NCBI GenBank assembly: GCA_009692465.1
Contig: SHZD01000023.1
Location: 1 to 43,575 of the forward strand
Direction of reading: 5' to 3'
Source of the DNA: Myxococcales bacterium
GTDB lineage: Bacteria > Myxococcota_A > UBA9042
Length of the DNA: 43,575 nt
The translations under genes were made by a program, and so were the position numbers. The notes beneath the pieces were generated by a model. It had not been told where the DNA came from. It searched no databases and saw only the letters and a list, made by a program, of their open reading frames with translations. Below are positions 9,242 through 17,781 of this stretch, one piece after another; positions within the stretch are counted from its first letter, which is position 1, and every line of letters starts with the position of its first letter.

Positions 9242-9760
9242 CTACCGGCGCAACAGCATAGCCCCGCGGTTGTGCTGGTCAAACCGGCGACCCATGCGCT
9301 CCAAAAGCGCAAACTGGGCCGGAGCCCACAGCATCGTGGTCAGCGCCAACGGTAGCGCGGTCGCCACCACTGCCGCATAGGCGTCAAAAGTGCGGGCAAA
9401 CACAGCCTCAAACGCCAAGAACAGCGCGGTCGACAGCACCGAAGTCGCTGCCGCCGTGGCCATCACCGGCATCGGGCTGACCAAGTCGACGCGATTGCGC
9501 AACAATTGCGCCAATAACGCCATGAGCGCACAGATTTCGGTGTAAATGCCCACCGGCGCGGCCAAGCTAAAGCCGTCCTTGAGCAACCCGACCGCAAACC
9601 CGCACAACAAGGACGCCACCCATGAACCACGGCTACCGACGTACAAGGCGGTAATTAAGGCCACATCGGGGGCAAAAAGTTGGGCGTCCAAATAGCCAAG
9701 CAGGGGACTAAGCACTGCCAACAACACATAGGTAAAGGCAATCCAGCTCAGGTACTTCAC
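9242..9760 (-). CDS. mreD: MreD-like integral membrane protein
   Basis: A 172-residue hydrophobic protein beginning (GTG) KYLSWIAFTYVLLAVLSPLL. It has about five membrane segments and a short loop GLLKDGFSLAAPVG in the position of the GLLxD motif of MreD, the membrane partner of MreC/MreB in cell-wall elongation. The GTG start is preferred because AGGG lies about 7 nt upstream and the longer open frame adds 55 Arg-rich residues overlapping the gene before it. It begins 20 bp after the stop of the upstream 3-hydroxyacyl-CoA dehydrogenase/hydratase gene and is probably co-transcribed with it. No mreB or mreC is in the window, so the name rests on size, topology and this short motif. Another small membrane protein family is possible. 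Confidence 0.6.
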   Translation of the reverse strand: MKYLSWIAFTYVLLAVLSPLLGYLDAQLFAPDVALITALYVGSRGSWVASLLCGFAVGLLKDGFSLAAPVGIYTEICALMALLAQLLRNRVDLVSPMPVMATAAATSVLSTALFLAFEAVFARTFDAYAAVVATALPLALTTMLWAPAQFALLERMGRRFDQHNRGAMLLRR

Positions 9761-9779
9761 GGGCGGCCCTGCGCGCAGC

Positions 9780-11840
9780 TCACGCGTGCACGAAGGCCGG
9801 CAGCGCCTTTGGGCCTGCCGTGGCAAAGCTCTGCACGCCGATTTGCATGTCTGCCAGCGCACAAATGCGCGCGAAGCCCTCCAGTTCGGCCTGTAGCCCC
9901 TGTTCCAGGCTGTGTCCGGCGCCAAATTGGACGACCTCGCACAAGATGGCGTCCACCGCGCGGCTGCGATGGCCGATATCGGCCGGTGCGATCTCTAGCG
10001 ATTCGGCCAGCGGGCCCTGCGCCAAGGCCGGCAATTGCGCTTGCCCGGCTGCGGCTTGGGCACACAACTGCACGGCGGCGGCCAGCAAGCAGTCGGCCGG
10101 CTCCAGCCCGCGGACCAAACCGCACTGCAACGCCTGTTCGCTAGACAGCGTCTGGGCGGTGCGCAAGAGTTCAAGGCCTTTGGCGTAGCCGACAATCCTG
10201 GGCAAGCGCTGGGTGCCGCCTGACCCCGGAATGATGCCCAAGTTGACTTCGGGCAGGCCCGCCAGCGCTGCAACGCCAGCCGTGGCCAGGCGCGCCCGGC
10301 ACGCCAGCGCCAATTCCAGCCCCCCGCCAAACGCTAGGCCATTGATGGCGGCGATCACCGGCTTGGTGGACGTCTCGATGGCCCGGCACACCGACTGGCC
10401 CAAATGCGCCAGTTGCCAACCCTGCTCGGGCGTCTGCACCGCGGCCAAAGCGCCAATATCGGCGCCCGAGCCAAAGGCCTTGCTGCCGTGACCCGTGATC
10501 ACCGCGCCGACTACCTGTGGATCCGCCTGCAGCGCCGCGATCGCCGCTTGAAGCTGTCGAAACGTTTCCGCATTGAGCGCGTTGAGAACCTTGGGTCGGC
10601 GAATGGCGATGACCCGGACGCAACCGCCGGCGACGCTGACGTCTTCGATCACCAAAGTGCTGATCGGCACCTGGGGCAAGCTGGCCAGTTGCTCCAAGCT
10701 TTGAGGCACTTGCATGGTCGGGTGGGCCGCAGCATAGGCCTGGACCAACGCCAGCGCCGCCGCCGGACCGAGTTCGTTGACCATGCGCACCGGACCGCGC
10801 TGATCCAACGCGGTTTCCAGGCACAGTTCATAGTCGTCGCGGCCGATGATGCCGGTGTCCAAAATGCCAAAACACAGACCCAAGTAGGCGCCACGCAAGG
10901 CGTCGACAATCCCCGCAGTCTGCTCGGCGGGCAACTCGGCCGTTTCGCCGCGCCCGCACACCAGCCACTTGCCGCCCGGCCCTTGAGTCGCCAGCATCTC
11001 GGTGAGCAGTTGCGGAGCTCGGTACCACGGCGTCGGCCACTGGTGGGTGGCAAAGCGAGTCGCCATCAGGTCCAGGCCGTGGGCGGTGATCGGATTGCCG
11101 CCGGTCAGGTTCATCGCGGTAAACGGACCAACTTGCATTCCCAAGGCGTGACGGGCCGCGAAATCGACCTGCTTGACGCTGCCCATGCCTTCTTGCACGC
11201 ACAGGCAGGCAGCCTGAAACACACCTTCAAAAATCGGATCTACCGCGTAGCCGTAGCGCGAGCCGACCGCAAACGGCAGCTTGCCGATCGCCTCAAAAAA
11301 GTGCAGCAGCCAGCGGGCGATCGCCCGATCGGTGGTGGGGCTGGCCACCACTTCGACCACCACATTGCGTTCGGCCGGAAAAAAATAGTGAGCGACTGCA
11401 CAGCGTTGAGGGTGCCGCAGCGCCGCAAAAATGCGTTCTGGTTCCAAATGCGAGCTATTCGAAAGCAAGATCGCGTCGGCGCTGACCAACGCCTCGACTT
11501 GAGCGAAAATGCGACTCTTGAGCCCCTCGTCTTCACTGGCCGCTTCGACCACCAAGTCGGATCCCGCAACCTGTTGATAGTCAGCGGTGAAGGTCAGAGC
11601 CGCCTTAATCGCCTCGGCCTGGGCTGGCTTGAAAGCGCCGCTGTCGACGCCTTTGTCGATTTTCTTGAGGGTGCGGGCCTGCCCAGCATCGAGCGCCGCT
11701 TGGCTGACATCGACCACGATCACGGTGCAACCGTGCGAATGCAGGACCTTGGCAAAGTGCAAGGCGATATCGGGGCCAATTTGGCCAGAGCCGACGACGG
11801 CAACGCGGCTGATGCTGCGACCGTACAATGTAAAAGCCAT
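9780..11840 (-). CDS. 3-hydroxyacyl-CoA dehydrogenase / enoyl-CoA hydratase fusion
   Basis: A 686-residue protein predicted to hydrate enoyl-CoA and oxidise the 3-hydroxyacyl-CoA with NAD. The N-terminal Rossmann domain begins RVAVVGSGQIGPDIALHFAK (GxGxxG) and carries AHYFFPAERNVVVEVV, which matches the catalytic-His strand of the dehydrogenases. The C-terminal crotonase domain shows LNALNAETF, GGGLELALAC and LPEVNLGIIPGSGGTQRLP, so both catalytic Glu residues of the hydratase are present. The domain order, dehydrogenase first, is that of Bacillus FadN and of archaeal fusions, the reverse of E. coli FadB. ATG at 11840 is chosen because GAGG lies 8 nt upstream; the longer frame adds an implausible Arg-rich leader. 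The 141-bp upstream gap is shared with a divergent TPR gene. Substrate chain length cannot be told. Confidence 0.88.
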   Translation of the reverse strand: MAFTLYGRSISRVAVVGSGQIGPDIALHFAKVLHSHGCTVIVVDVSQAALDAGQARTLKKIDKGVDSGAFKPAQAEAIKAALTFTADYQQVAGSDLVVEAASEDEGLKSRIFAQVEALVSADAILLSNSSHLEPERIFAALRHPQRCAVAHYFFPAERNVVVEVVASPTTDRAIARWLLHFFEAIGKLPFAVGSRYGYAVDPIFEGVFQAACLCVQEGMGSVKQVDFAARHALGMQVGPFTAMNLTGGNPITAHGLDLMATRFATHQWPTPWYRAPQLLTEMLATQGPGGKWLVCGRGETAELPAEQTAGIVDALRGAYLGLCFGILDTGIIGRDDYELCLETALDQRGPVRMVNELGPAAALALVQAYAAAHPTMQVPQSLEQLASLPQVPISTLVIEDVSVAGGCVRVIAIRRPKVLNALNAETFRQLQAAIAALQADPQVVGAVITGHGSKAFGSGADIGALAAVQTPEQGWQLAHLGQSVCRAIETSTKPVIAAINGLAFGGGLELALACRARLATAGVAALAGLPEVNLGIIPGSGGTQRLPRIVGYAKGLELLRTAQTLSSEQALQCGLVRGLEPADCLLAAAVQLCAQAAAGQAQLPALAQGPLAESLEIAPADIGHRSRAVDAILCEVVQFGAGHSLEQGLQAELEGFARICALADMQIGVQSFATAGPKALPAFVHA

Positions 11841-11981
11841 TTTAACCTCAAAACGCCAAACCAACGGCAACAGTCGCGGCAATCGGGCCGCCACTGCCGG
11901 GGTCGCGAGGATACGCGGGAGCGGGTCGCGGGGGAAGGGTCGCCTTGACGTCCATTGCGGCGCGGGCGATCCTTGCTGCCA

Positions 11982-12938
11982 ATGAATCGACGTCTGCGAA
12001 TTTGGTCCGCCGTCGCCTGCCTGCTGGCGCTGTCTCCGCACGCCTTGCCGGCGGGCGTGCTGGCGGCGCCGACCAGCGGCGAAGTCAAGCAGGCAGAGGC
12101 CAAAGCCCTAGAGGCTAAAGCCTATTATGCCCGCGGGCTGTTCAAAGAGGCCGCCGAGACGTTCATGGAGGCCTTCGCCCTGTCGAAGGCGCCTGACATG
12201 ATGTACAACGCGGCCCGCGCCTACGAAGCGGCCAAAATTCTGGAGCGAGCGCGGGCCCTGTATGAAACCTACCTGACGCTGGCCGGGGTGTCCGATGATG
12301 GTAAACAGCAAGCTCGTCAGCGGATTGCCGACATCAGTCTGACACTGGACGCCAAGCCGCAAGCTACGCCGCCGCAACCACCTGCCGTGCCGGCGCCAGG
12401 TTCGCCAGCGCCAGTCGCCCCAGCACCAGTCGCCCCAGCACCAGTCGCCCCAGCACCAGTCGCCCCAGCACCAGTCGCCCCAGCACCAGTCGCCCCAGCA
12501 CCAGTCGCCCCAGCGCATGCTGCACTTCCGGCACCCCCAACGGCGGTTGCGCACCCCAAAACCGTGACCGTGTCGCTGCCAGCCGAACGCACCGCTTCCA
12601 CTAACGCGCACTGGTGGTGGGCCGGGGGTAGTGCACTCACGTTGCTGGTGTCGGTAAGCATATTCAACGGCGCCGTCGCGGACGCCAACGCGGCCAACGC
12701 TATGGATTTTAGCAAGGCTAACGCCGAAAAGACCTACAATGCCACGTTTGACAAGGCCCAGGCTGGCCAATCGGCGGCCGTATTTACAGCGGTGGCCGCC
12801 ACTGCCATGGGGGCTTGGGCGGTCTATAAATGGTTGCAGTTGCCAAAATCGCCAGCCCAGGCGGCCGTTGTCGGCGCTGAGCCCCGTTGGTGGGTGGCTC
12901 CAAGTCCGGCTGGCGTGGTTTTCGGTGGTGGTTTGTGA
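11982..12938 (+). CDS. TPR-containing membrane protein with PAPVA-repeat linker
   Basis: A 318-residue protein with a signal sequence (MNRRLRIWSAVACLLALSPH...). It is followed by an Ala-rich TPR-like helical region, EAKAYYARGLFKEAAETFMEAF then APDMMYNAARAYEAAKILERA (about residues 45-100). A Pro/Ala/Val linker of seven PAPVA units follows, then two hydrophobic segments near WWWAGGSALTLLVSVSIF and AVFTAVAATAMGAWAVYKWL. TPR modules bind other proteins. Such secreted TPR-plus-transmembrane proteins are common and mostly uncharacterised in myxobacteria. The stop TGA overlaps the GTG of the next gene (GTGA), so the two are almost certainly translated together. Start choice: this ATG fits a normal signal peptide; the frame extends nine codons upstream without better support. 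Confidence 0.7.
   Translation: MNRRLRIWSAVACLLALSPHALPAGVLAAPTSGEVKQAEAKALEAKAYYARGLFKEAAETFMEAFALSKAPDMMYNAARAYEAAKILERARALYETYLTLAGVSDDGKQQARQRIADISLTLDAKPQATPPQPPAVPAPGSPAPVAPAPVAPAPVAPAPVAPAPVAPAPVAPAPVAPAHAALPAPPTAVAHPKTVTVSLPAERTASTNAHWWWAGGSALTLLVSVSIFNGAVADANAANAMDFSKANAEKTYNATFDKAQAGQSAAVFTAVAATAMGAWAVYKWLQLPKSPAQAAVVGAEPRWWVAPSPAGVVFGGGL
12406..12510 (+). repeat. 15-bp tandem repeat (7 units) coding PAPVA
   Basis: Seven consecutive 15-bp units of CAGCACCAGTCGCCC, the first with one change. The unit length is a multiple of three, so the array lengthens a Pro-rich linker without shifting the frame. The near-identity of units points to recent slippage. Confidence 0.95.
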
Positions 12939-14023
12939 CTTCATTGCAGCGTAACTTTGCGCCCCGACTGGCTTGGCACCTACTGGCAGGCAGTATTTTG
13001 GTGAGTTGGTTCGGCGCCTGCCTGCCCGATCGGCTCGACAGTGCCCAACTGAGCGCCAAGATCAGCCAAGCGGACGTCGCGAGCGATCAGGCCAGCGCGA
13101 CCGGTTGCGGCAACGGCATCGTTGACGACAACGAGCAGTGCGACAGCAAGAACGGCGGTCCCTGCAGCGGCTGCCTGCAGTGCCAATTGCGCCAAGCGTG
13201 GCACCTCAATGACGGCAACGCCTTAGTCGCGCTACCCAATACCAAGGTCAGCAGCATTGCTGGCGTGTTGGCCGACAGCAAAAACGGCCTGTCGGTCGAG
13301 TTCTGGTTTAATTCCGCTAAACTGCCAATCAAAACGGCCAACGCCGTCAGCACCGATATCATCGTGGCCATCGTGGTGCCCAGTGAAAGCAGCAAGTCGC
13401 CCTACTTCGGGATCGGGCTTTCGCGCGAGGGCGACAAGAACGTGATGTATCCGACCTGTGTCTATTCGTATGGTGCCGGGCTCACCGATCTGGTTGTCTA
13501 CGTGCAAGGCGCCGATCCGATTCTGAAAGACACTTGGCATCATCTGCGTTGTGCGATTTCGGGCAAGACCAACCGCGTGCAGATGCGGGTCGACGGCGGC
13601 GAGGTCCGGCAGTCGGCTACCTCCATCAAGCAAACGGGAATTAAGTCGCTGTTTGACGAAAAGACCATGGGCATCATCGGGGCGGTCCCAGCCAATAAGG
13701 AGGCGCCAAATCAGCACTTCATTGGTAAACTCGATGAGTTGCGGGTCGTTATTGGCTCCCATGCCGACGATTTCACTGTGTTCAAGTACCGCTACGACGG
13801 CACCGAGCCGGGCACTGCGGTCCTGTACCACATGGATATTGGCGCTGCGCAGACCGATCTCCCTGACGCGACGACCAAGGGCTTGCACGCCGAGCAGCTA
13901 AGTTTTGTCAATGGAAATCCGCTATTTGGGGCCAAACACCTCGCGGCCGGTGCCGATGGCTGCTATGGGTTTGCCGCTGAGGCCACCACTTGCAAGGTTG
14001 CTGCGCCGTGGTGTTCAAAGTAG
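12935..14023 (+). CDS. LamG/concanavalin-like lipoprotein
   Basis: A 362-residue exported protein starting at a GTG that overlaps the previous stop. A hydrophobic segment LAWHLLAGSILVSWFGAC places a candidate lipidated Cys near residue 25. Residues about 55-80 hold CGNGIVDDNEQCDSKNGGPC, the Cys-rich motif frequent in myxobacterial secreted proteins. The rest resembles a LamG jelly roll: LSVEFWFNS, DTWHHLRCAISGKTNRVQMRVDGG and FIGKLDELRVVIGS, typical of the strand pattern EFWF...WHH...VDG...GxxDExRV. Such domains bind carbohydrate or protein ligands outside the cell; the ligand is unknown. The last codons (TGG TGT TCA AAG TAG) are the first unit of a 22-bp tandem array that runs on downstream, so the C-terminus may itself have been reshaped by repeat expansion. 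Confidence 0.75.
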   Translation: MTSLQRNFAPRLAWHLLAGSILVSWFGACLPDRLDSAQLSAKISQADVASDQASATGCGNGIVDDNEQCDSKNGGPCSGCLQCQLRQAWHLNDGNALVALPNTKVSSIAGVLADSKNGLSVEFWFNSAKLPIKTANAVSTDIIVAIVVPSESSKSPYFGIGLSREGDKNVMYPTCVYSYGAGLTDLVVYVQGADPILKDTWHHLRCAISGKTNRVQMRVDGGEVRQSATSIKQTGIKSLFDEKTMGIIGAVPANKEAPNQHFIGKLDELRVVIGSHADDFTVFKYRYDGTEPGTAVLYHMDIGAAQTDLPDATTKGLHAEQLSFVNGNPLFGAKHLAAGADGCYGFAAEATTCKVAAPWCSK

Positions 14024-14234
14024 CTGGCCGTGGTGTTCGAAGTAGCTGGCCGGGGTGTTCGAAGTAGCTGGCCGTGGTGTTCGAAGTAGCTGGCCGTGGT
14101 GTTCGAAGTAGCTGGCCGTGGTGTTCGAAGTAGCTGGCCGGGGTGTTCGAAGTAGCTGGCCGGGGTGTTCGAAGTAGCTGGCCGGGGTGTTCGAAGTAGC
14201 TGGCCGGGGTGTTCGAAGTAGCTGGCCGGGGTGT
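14006..14234 (+). repeat. 22-bp tandem repeat array spanning a stop codon
   Basis: About 10.4 copies of a 22-bp unit, GTAGCTGGCCG followed by KGGTGTTCGAA (G/T varies). The first copy contains the stop codon of the LamG gene. Each unit carries TTCGAAGTAG, so TAG recurs and, since 22 is not a multiple of three, stops appear in all frames. There are no unique spacers, so this is not CRISPR. Confidence 0.95.
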
Positions 14235-14239
14235 GCTAA

Positions 14240-14374
14240 GGGCCCGTGCAAGAATGACTCGATCGATCCGGGCTGGGAGCGGAGCTTGCAGTCGGCTTGC
14301 AAAGCTGCGAGTTAGCGACCCACCAAGCAAGCCGTGGGCCAAAGTGCAAAATCGCTTTGATTTTGTACGGGCCC
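14240..14374 (+). repeat. R2 dispersed repeat, copy b
   Basis: Starts GGGCCCGTGCAAGAATGAC and ends TTTTGTACGGGCCC, an imperfect terminal inverted repeat. Inside are ACTCGATCGATCC, a stem CGGCT/AGCTG, and the core GCGAGTTAGCGACCCACC then AAGCAAGC (14307-14332). It directly follows the 22-bp array in a 411-bp gap that holds no credible gene; 14375-14434 shows nothing recognisable. Confidence 0.75.
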
Positions 14375-14434
14375 CAAGTAGGCGGCCGTCGTGCGCCAAG
14401 TAGACACCAAGATCACCCTAGGTTGTGGGCCTTT

Positions 14435-14929
14435 TTACAGACCGTGGTCCGTTCGGTCCAGCGCGTGCAGGTTGTGGCTGAATGCCGGACCCATCAGCGT
14501 GCGCTCCAACGCCTGCATGTGCGCGGCCTGCTTGGCCGTTTGATGGTCGTGGCCCACCAAGTGCAACAGCCCATGGGTGACCAAGAACAGCGTTTCTTGG
14601 GTCAGGCCATACTCACTTAGGCCGAATTGCGTTGCCATCGCCGCTGCTTGGCGCTTGGCGGTGTCCAACGAGACCACAATGTCGCCCAGCAGTTCATTTG
14701 CAGTCTCAGGCCCTTGAGCCTCGGTCAGGGCGAAACTAAGGACATCGGTCACGGCATCCACTTGGCGCCACTGATTGTTGAGTTCTTGGATTTGTGCGTC
14801 GTCGACCAGACTGACGTCGACAATCGCGGGCGATCGGTCCAAAAGGCGCAGGCAATCGCGCACATGCTGCGCCAAGGCTCGCTTGTTGACCCGCAAATGA
14901 GGGTGCCGATTGTCTACGTAGACAGGCAT
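14435..14929 (-). CDS. ybeY: Endoribonuclease YbeY (rRNA maturation factor)
   Basis: A 164-residue protein with the diagnostic zinc motif THGLLHLVGHDHQ (HGxLHLxGHDH), near residue 120. An earlier TDVLSFAL matches the conserved TDVLSFp strand. YbeY is a single-strand-specific endoribonuclease needed for 16S rRNA 3'-end processing and ribosome quality control. It is the last gene of the phoH-pgpH-ybeY set, 56 bp after pgpH, an arrangement conserved across many bacteria. Length is normal. The three metal His residues are present. No strong ribosome site is visible before the ATG. Confidence 0.95.
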   Translation of the reverse strand: MPVYVDNRHPHLRVNKRALAQHVRDCLRLLDRSPAIVDVSLVDDAQIQELNNQWRQVDAVTDVLSFALTEAQGPETANELLGDIVVSLDTAKRQAAAMATQFGLSEYGLTQETLFLVTHGLLHLVGHDHQTAKQAAHMQALERTLMGPAFSHNLHALDRTDHGL

Positions 14930-14985
14930 ACGGCCGCCAAGCGCCAGCGCGCCGTGTGAGGTGTGCCCCCTGTGATCACTAGGGA

Positions 14986-17781
14986 TTAGTTGGGCAGATC
15001 GTGATTACGCCGTGCGACTTCTGCTGCTGGAGCCGGCAGATTTGCATCGGCAACATGCTGATTTTGCGTGGGATCGTTGGACACGGTCGGCCGGCTTCTG
15101 GCGCCGACGCCGCCGTCGGCCAGGTACGCCACCCGCCGCACATCATCGCGGTCGCGGCTCGGATCCTTGTCTTTGCCGACCGGCTCGCGGTGGCTCTCGC
15201 GGTCTTTGGCGGCATCGCGCGGCGGCTGCGGTTCGCGTTCTGCTGGCATCACAGTGTCGTGGCGACCGCTGGGTGTAACCGGCGGAGCATACACAGGTCG
15301 AATGTGGTGAATGCCGACCAGCGCTTTGGTAAACGCCACTTCCGCCAGCGCCAACTCGCGCAATGTCAGGTCACATTCATCAAACTGGCCGTCTTCCATC
15401 TTGCCGGCCACGATCTTTTTGACCAAGGCGGCAATTCGCAGCGGATTGGGCTCTGGTAGTGCTTTAGTCGCCGCTTCGACCGCGTCGGCCAGCATGAGAA
15501 TTGCCGTTTCGCGTCGCTGCGGTTTGGGGCCGGGATAGCGAAAGTCCGCGTCGTTGACCTCTTCGCCGCTTTGTTGAGCCTCGCGTTGGGCGCGATGGTA
15601 AAAGTGGGCAATCAAGCTAGTCCCATGATGCTGTGGAACAAAGTCAATAATCTCATCGGGTAGCCGATAGTCTTGCAAGATGCGAATGCCATCTTTGACA
15701 TGCGAGCGAATCAGCAGTGCCGACAGGTGGGGCTTGAGCTTATTGTGCGGATTTTCACCACTCTGGTTTTCGGCAAAGTAGCGCGGCGCTTTGGTTTTAC
15801 CCAGATCATGGTAATAGGCGCCCACTCTGGCCAGCAGGCCATTGGCACCGATGGCGTCGCATGCAGACTGAGCAAGATTGCCCACCATGACCGAATGCGT
15901 AAATGTTCCAGGCGCTTCGGTAGCCAATAGCCGCAAGGCCGGGTGATTCATCGACGCTAGTTCAACCAGCTTGATGTCGGTCAATCGATTGAAAATAGAC
16001 TCGAAAACTGGCGTCAGAGCCGACAACAACAAGTAGCACACCACACCCGATGCCGCCCCCAGGGCCGCCAACCACGCCAGCCGCATGTCCAGCCAATCTT
16101 GCAAATTGCCGCTCGTCATCAAGCCAAAAGCCATCGCCGTTACCGCCCCAGCGGCACTGGTCACCATGGCGCCGACCACCAAATCCGAGCGCTGCCGAAA
16201 CTGGCGAGCCGCGTGCGCTCCCGCCAGGCCGACAATCAGCGCGGACACCGTGGTACTGGCGATGAGCCCACTGTCGCCGGCCCCCAGCGGCGCATTGTGG
16301 ACCATGAGGCCCGCAGTTGTGGCGCACACCAACGTAAACGGGGCCGCGGTCAGCGGACGCATGAAAAGGGACGCCAGCGATGGGCCCAAAGCGTGCGGCA
16401 ACGCCGCCAAAAGCAGCCCCGCCGTCAAGGAATCGGCCAGTTCGGCGACCGCCGGCCCCAACGCCACCACCGTCCGCAAAACCGCGGCGTGGGCGAGCAA
16501 AATGGCCCCGATCAAAGCCGCATCGCGCGGGCGGTGGCGAAAATGGTGCAAGTGGCGGCGCGCGTAGATGGCAAACAAGCCGATCGCCAGCGCCAAAAGA
16601 ATCGCGGTCGCCACAAACGACTGCAGATTGACCGACGGTGCTTGCCCTTGCCACATCCGCTGCAGCTGGGCGCGCAGTTCAGGGCTGACCAAAGCGCCGC
16701 GTTTGACCAGCACTTCGCCTTTGCTCATCCGGATCAAGCGCGTCTTGTCGACCTGGGCCCGAGCGGCATCTTCAGCGGCGTGGGTGGCGGTGGCGTCGCG
16801 GGCAAAAGTGGGCTCGACCATGCTGCGCGCCAGCGACTTGAGCGCCGCTTGCATCACCGGTTCATCCAGTTTGGACGGCTTTTTCTGGCGCACAAACTCG
16901 CCCAGTACCTCGTCCATTCGGCGCACGGCTTCTTCGATCGAGTAAAAATCAGGCCGCGAGCGGCGGTCAAAGCGCTTCTTGGCGGCGGTGTCAAAAACGG
17001 CGCGGCCCAAATCGTCGTCAAAGCGGTCTGGATCGCGAACAATGCGCGCCGACAGAACCACTTGCGCCACGTCGGCCAGCAGCAATTCCAACTCTTCGGC
17101 AAATCCAGCCTTGAGCAGCATGGCAAAGGCGTCGGCAGCCAGCTCGCCGCGGCGCACCGCCACCAGCGCCACAAACTCGGGGCGCAGACGGGTCATTTCT
17201 TCGTCCAACGTCTTCTCGAGTTGGGCGACCGTCAACTTCGGTTCCTCCGCCGGTAGTCTGGCTTCGCGGGCACGCTCGGCCGTCGCCGCAGAACTTGGGT
17301 TCGCGGCTGCATTTGGGTTTGCGGCCGTATTTGGGTGCGCTGCTGGGGCATGGGCCGCGGGCTCAGGTTCACTGACAGCCGCAGTCAAACGGTCGCGGTC
17401 AGCTACGTAAAGGCGATACCGCGGGCGCACCAGCCGAAACGCGTCGTGCAGAGCGGCAATGCGGCGCGCGGCTAAAACACCATCGAACGCATAATGAACA
17501 GGCACTGCTGCCGTGACGGCATCGAGGCGAGCCTGATAGTCGGCAACAGGCTGATATTCTTCATAATCAAAGGGGGCGGTGATGTCGCGGCGCGCGGTAC
17601 CCACGGGATGGATTTCACCGACGTAGCGCGACGGGCCGCTGAGCGCCACCAGCAGTGCCCAGCCCAGCAAGGACAGAAAAATCCAGCCGATCTTTGCCCG
17701 CAACTCTGCGCGCTGCATGATCTTTTGCCGCGCGTCGCCCGGCAATCCCTGGCCGACAGCGGTGGCCCGCTTGGTCGGCAT
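14986..17781 (-). CDS. 7TM-HD family phosphohydrolase (PgpH/YqfF type)
   Basis: A 931-residue membrane protein. It has one N-terminal membrane segment (IGWIFLSLLGWALLVAL), a large extracytoplasmic region (7TMR-HDED type), about seven membrane segments (residues roughly 410-580), and a cytoplasmic HD domain. The HD domain shows THSVMVGNLAQSA, AYYHDLGKTKAPRYFAENQ (HD near residue 657), KPHLSALLIRSHVKDG and VPQHHGTSLIAHFY. In Listeria and Bacillus this family degrades the second messenger c-di-AMP. An extra low-complexity insert of ANPNAAANP type lies in the outer region, and the C-terminus has an about 80-residue charged tail. The ATG overlaps the phoH stop (TAATG), giving tight translational coupling, so I prefer it to the frame start 15 codons upstream. 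The substrate is inferred from family and neighbourhood. Confidence 0.92.
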   Translation of the reverse strand: MPTKRATAVGQGLPGDARQKIMQRAELRAKIGWIFLSLLGWALLVALSGPSRYVGEIHPVGTARRDITAPFDYEEYQPVADYQARLDAVTAAVPVHYAFDGVLAARRIAALHDAFRLVRPRYRLYVADRDRLTAAVSEPEPAAHAPAAHPNTAANPNAAANPSSAATAERAREARLPAEEPKLTVAQLEKTLDEEMTRLRPEFVALVAVRRGELAADAFAMLLKAGFAEELELLLADVAQVVLSARIVRDPDRFDDDLGRAVFDTAAKKRFDRRSRPDFYSIEEAVRRMDEVLGEFVRQKKPSKLDEPVMQAALKSLARSMVEPTFARDATATHAAEDAARAQVDKTRLIRMSKGEVLVKRGALVSPELRAQLQRMWQGQAPSVNLQSFVATAILLALAIGLFAIYARRHLHHFRHRPRDAALIGAILLAHAAVLRTVVALGPAVAELADSLTAGLLLAALPHALGPSLASLFMRPLTAAPFTLVCATTAGLMVHNAPLGAGDSGLIASTTVSALIVGLAGAHAARQFRQRSDLVVGAMVTSAAGAVTAMAFGLMTSGNLQDWLDMRLAWLAALGAASGVVCYLLLSALTPVFESIFNRLTDIKLVELASMNHPALRLLATEAPGTFTHSVMVGNLAQSACDAIGANGLLARVGAYYHDLGKTKAPRYFAENQSGENPHNKLKPHLSALLIRSHVKDGIRILQDYRLPDEIIDFVPQHHGTSLIAHFYHRAQREAQQSGEEVNDADFRYPGPKPQRRETAILMLADAVEAATKALPEPNPLRIAALVKKIVAGKMEDGQFDECDLTLRELALAEVAFTKALVGIHHIRPVYAPPVTPSGRHDTVMPAEREPQPPRDAAKDRESHREPVGKDKDPSRDRDDVRRVAYLADGGVGARSRPTVSNDPTQNQHVADANLPAPAAEVARRNHDLPN

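Noticed and set aside
10404-11948. A 514-codon plus-strand frame
   Set aside because: Antisense to the dehydrogenase/hydratase fusion, whose motifs are clear; this product is Arg/Gln-rich and unlike a protein.
14006-14234. Regular repeats resembling a CRISPR array
   Set aside because: Units are directly adjacent with no unique spacers; it is a minisatellite. The same applies to 29761-29868.
16099-17256. A 385-codon plus-strand frame
   Set aside because: Antisense to the 7TM-HD gene; Arg/Gln-rich, no recognisable motif.
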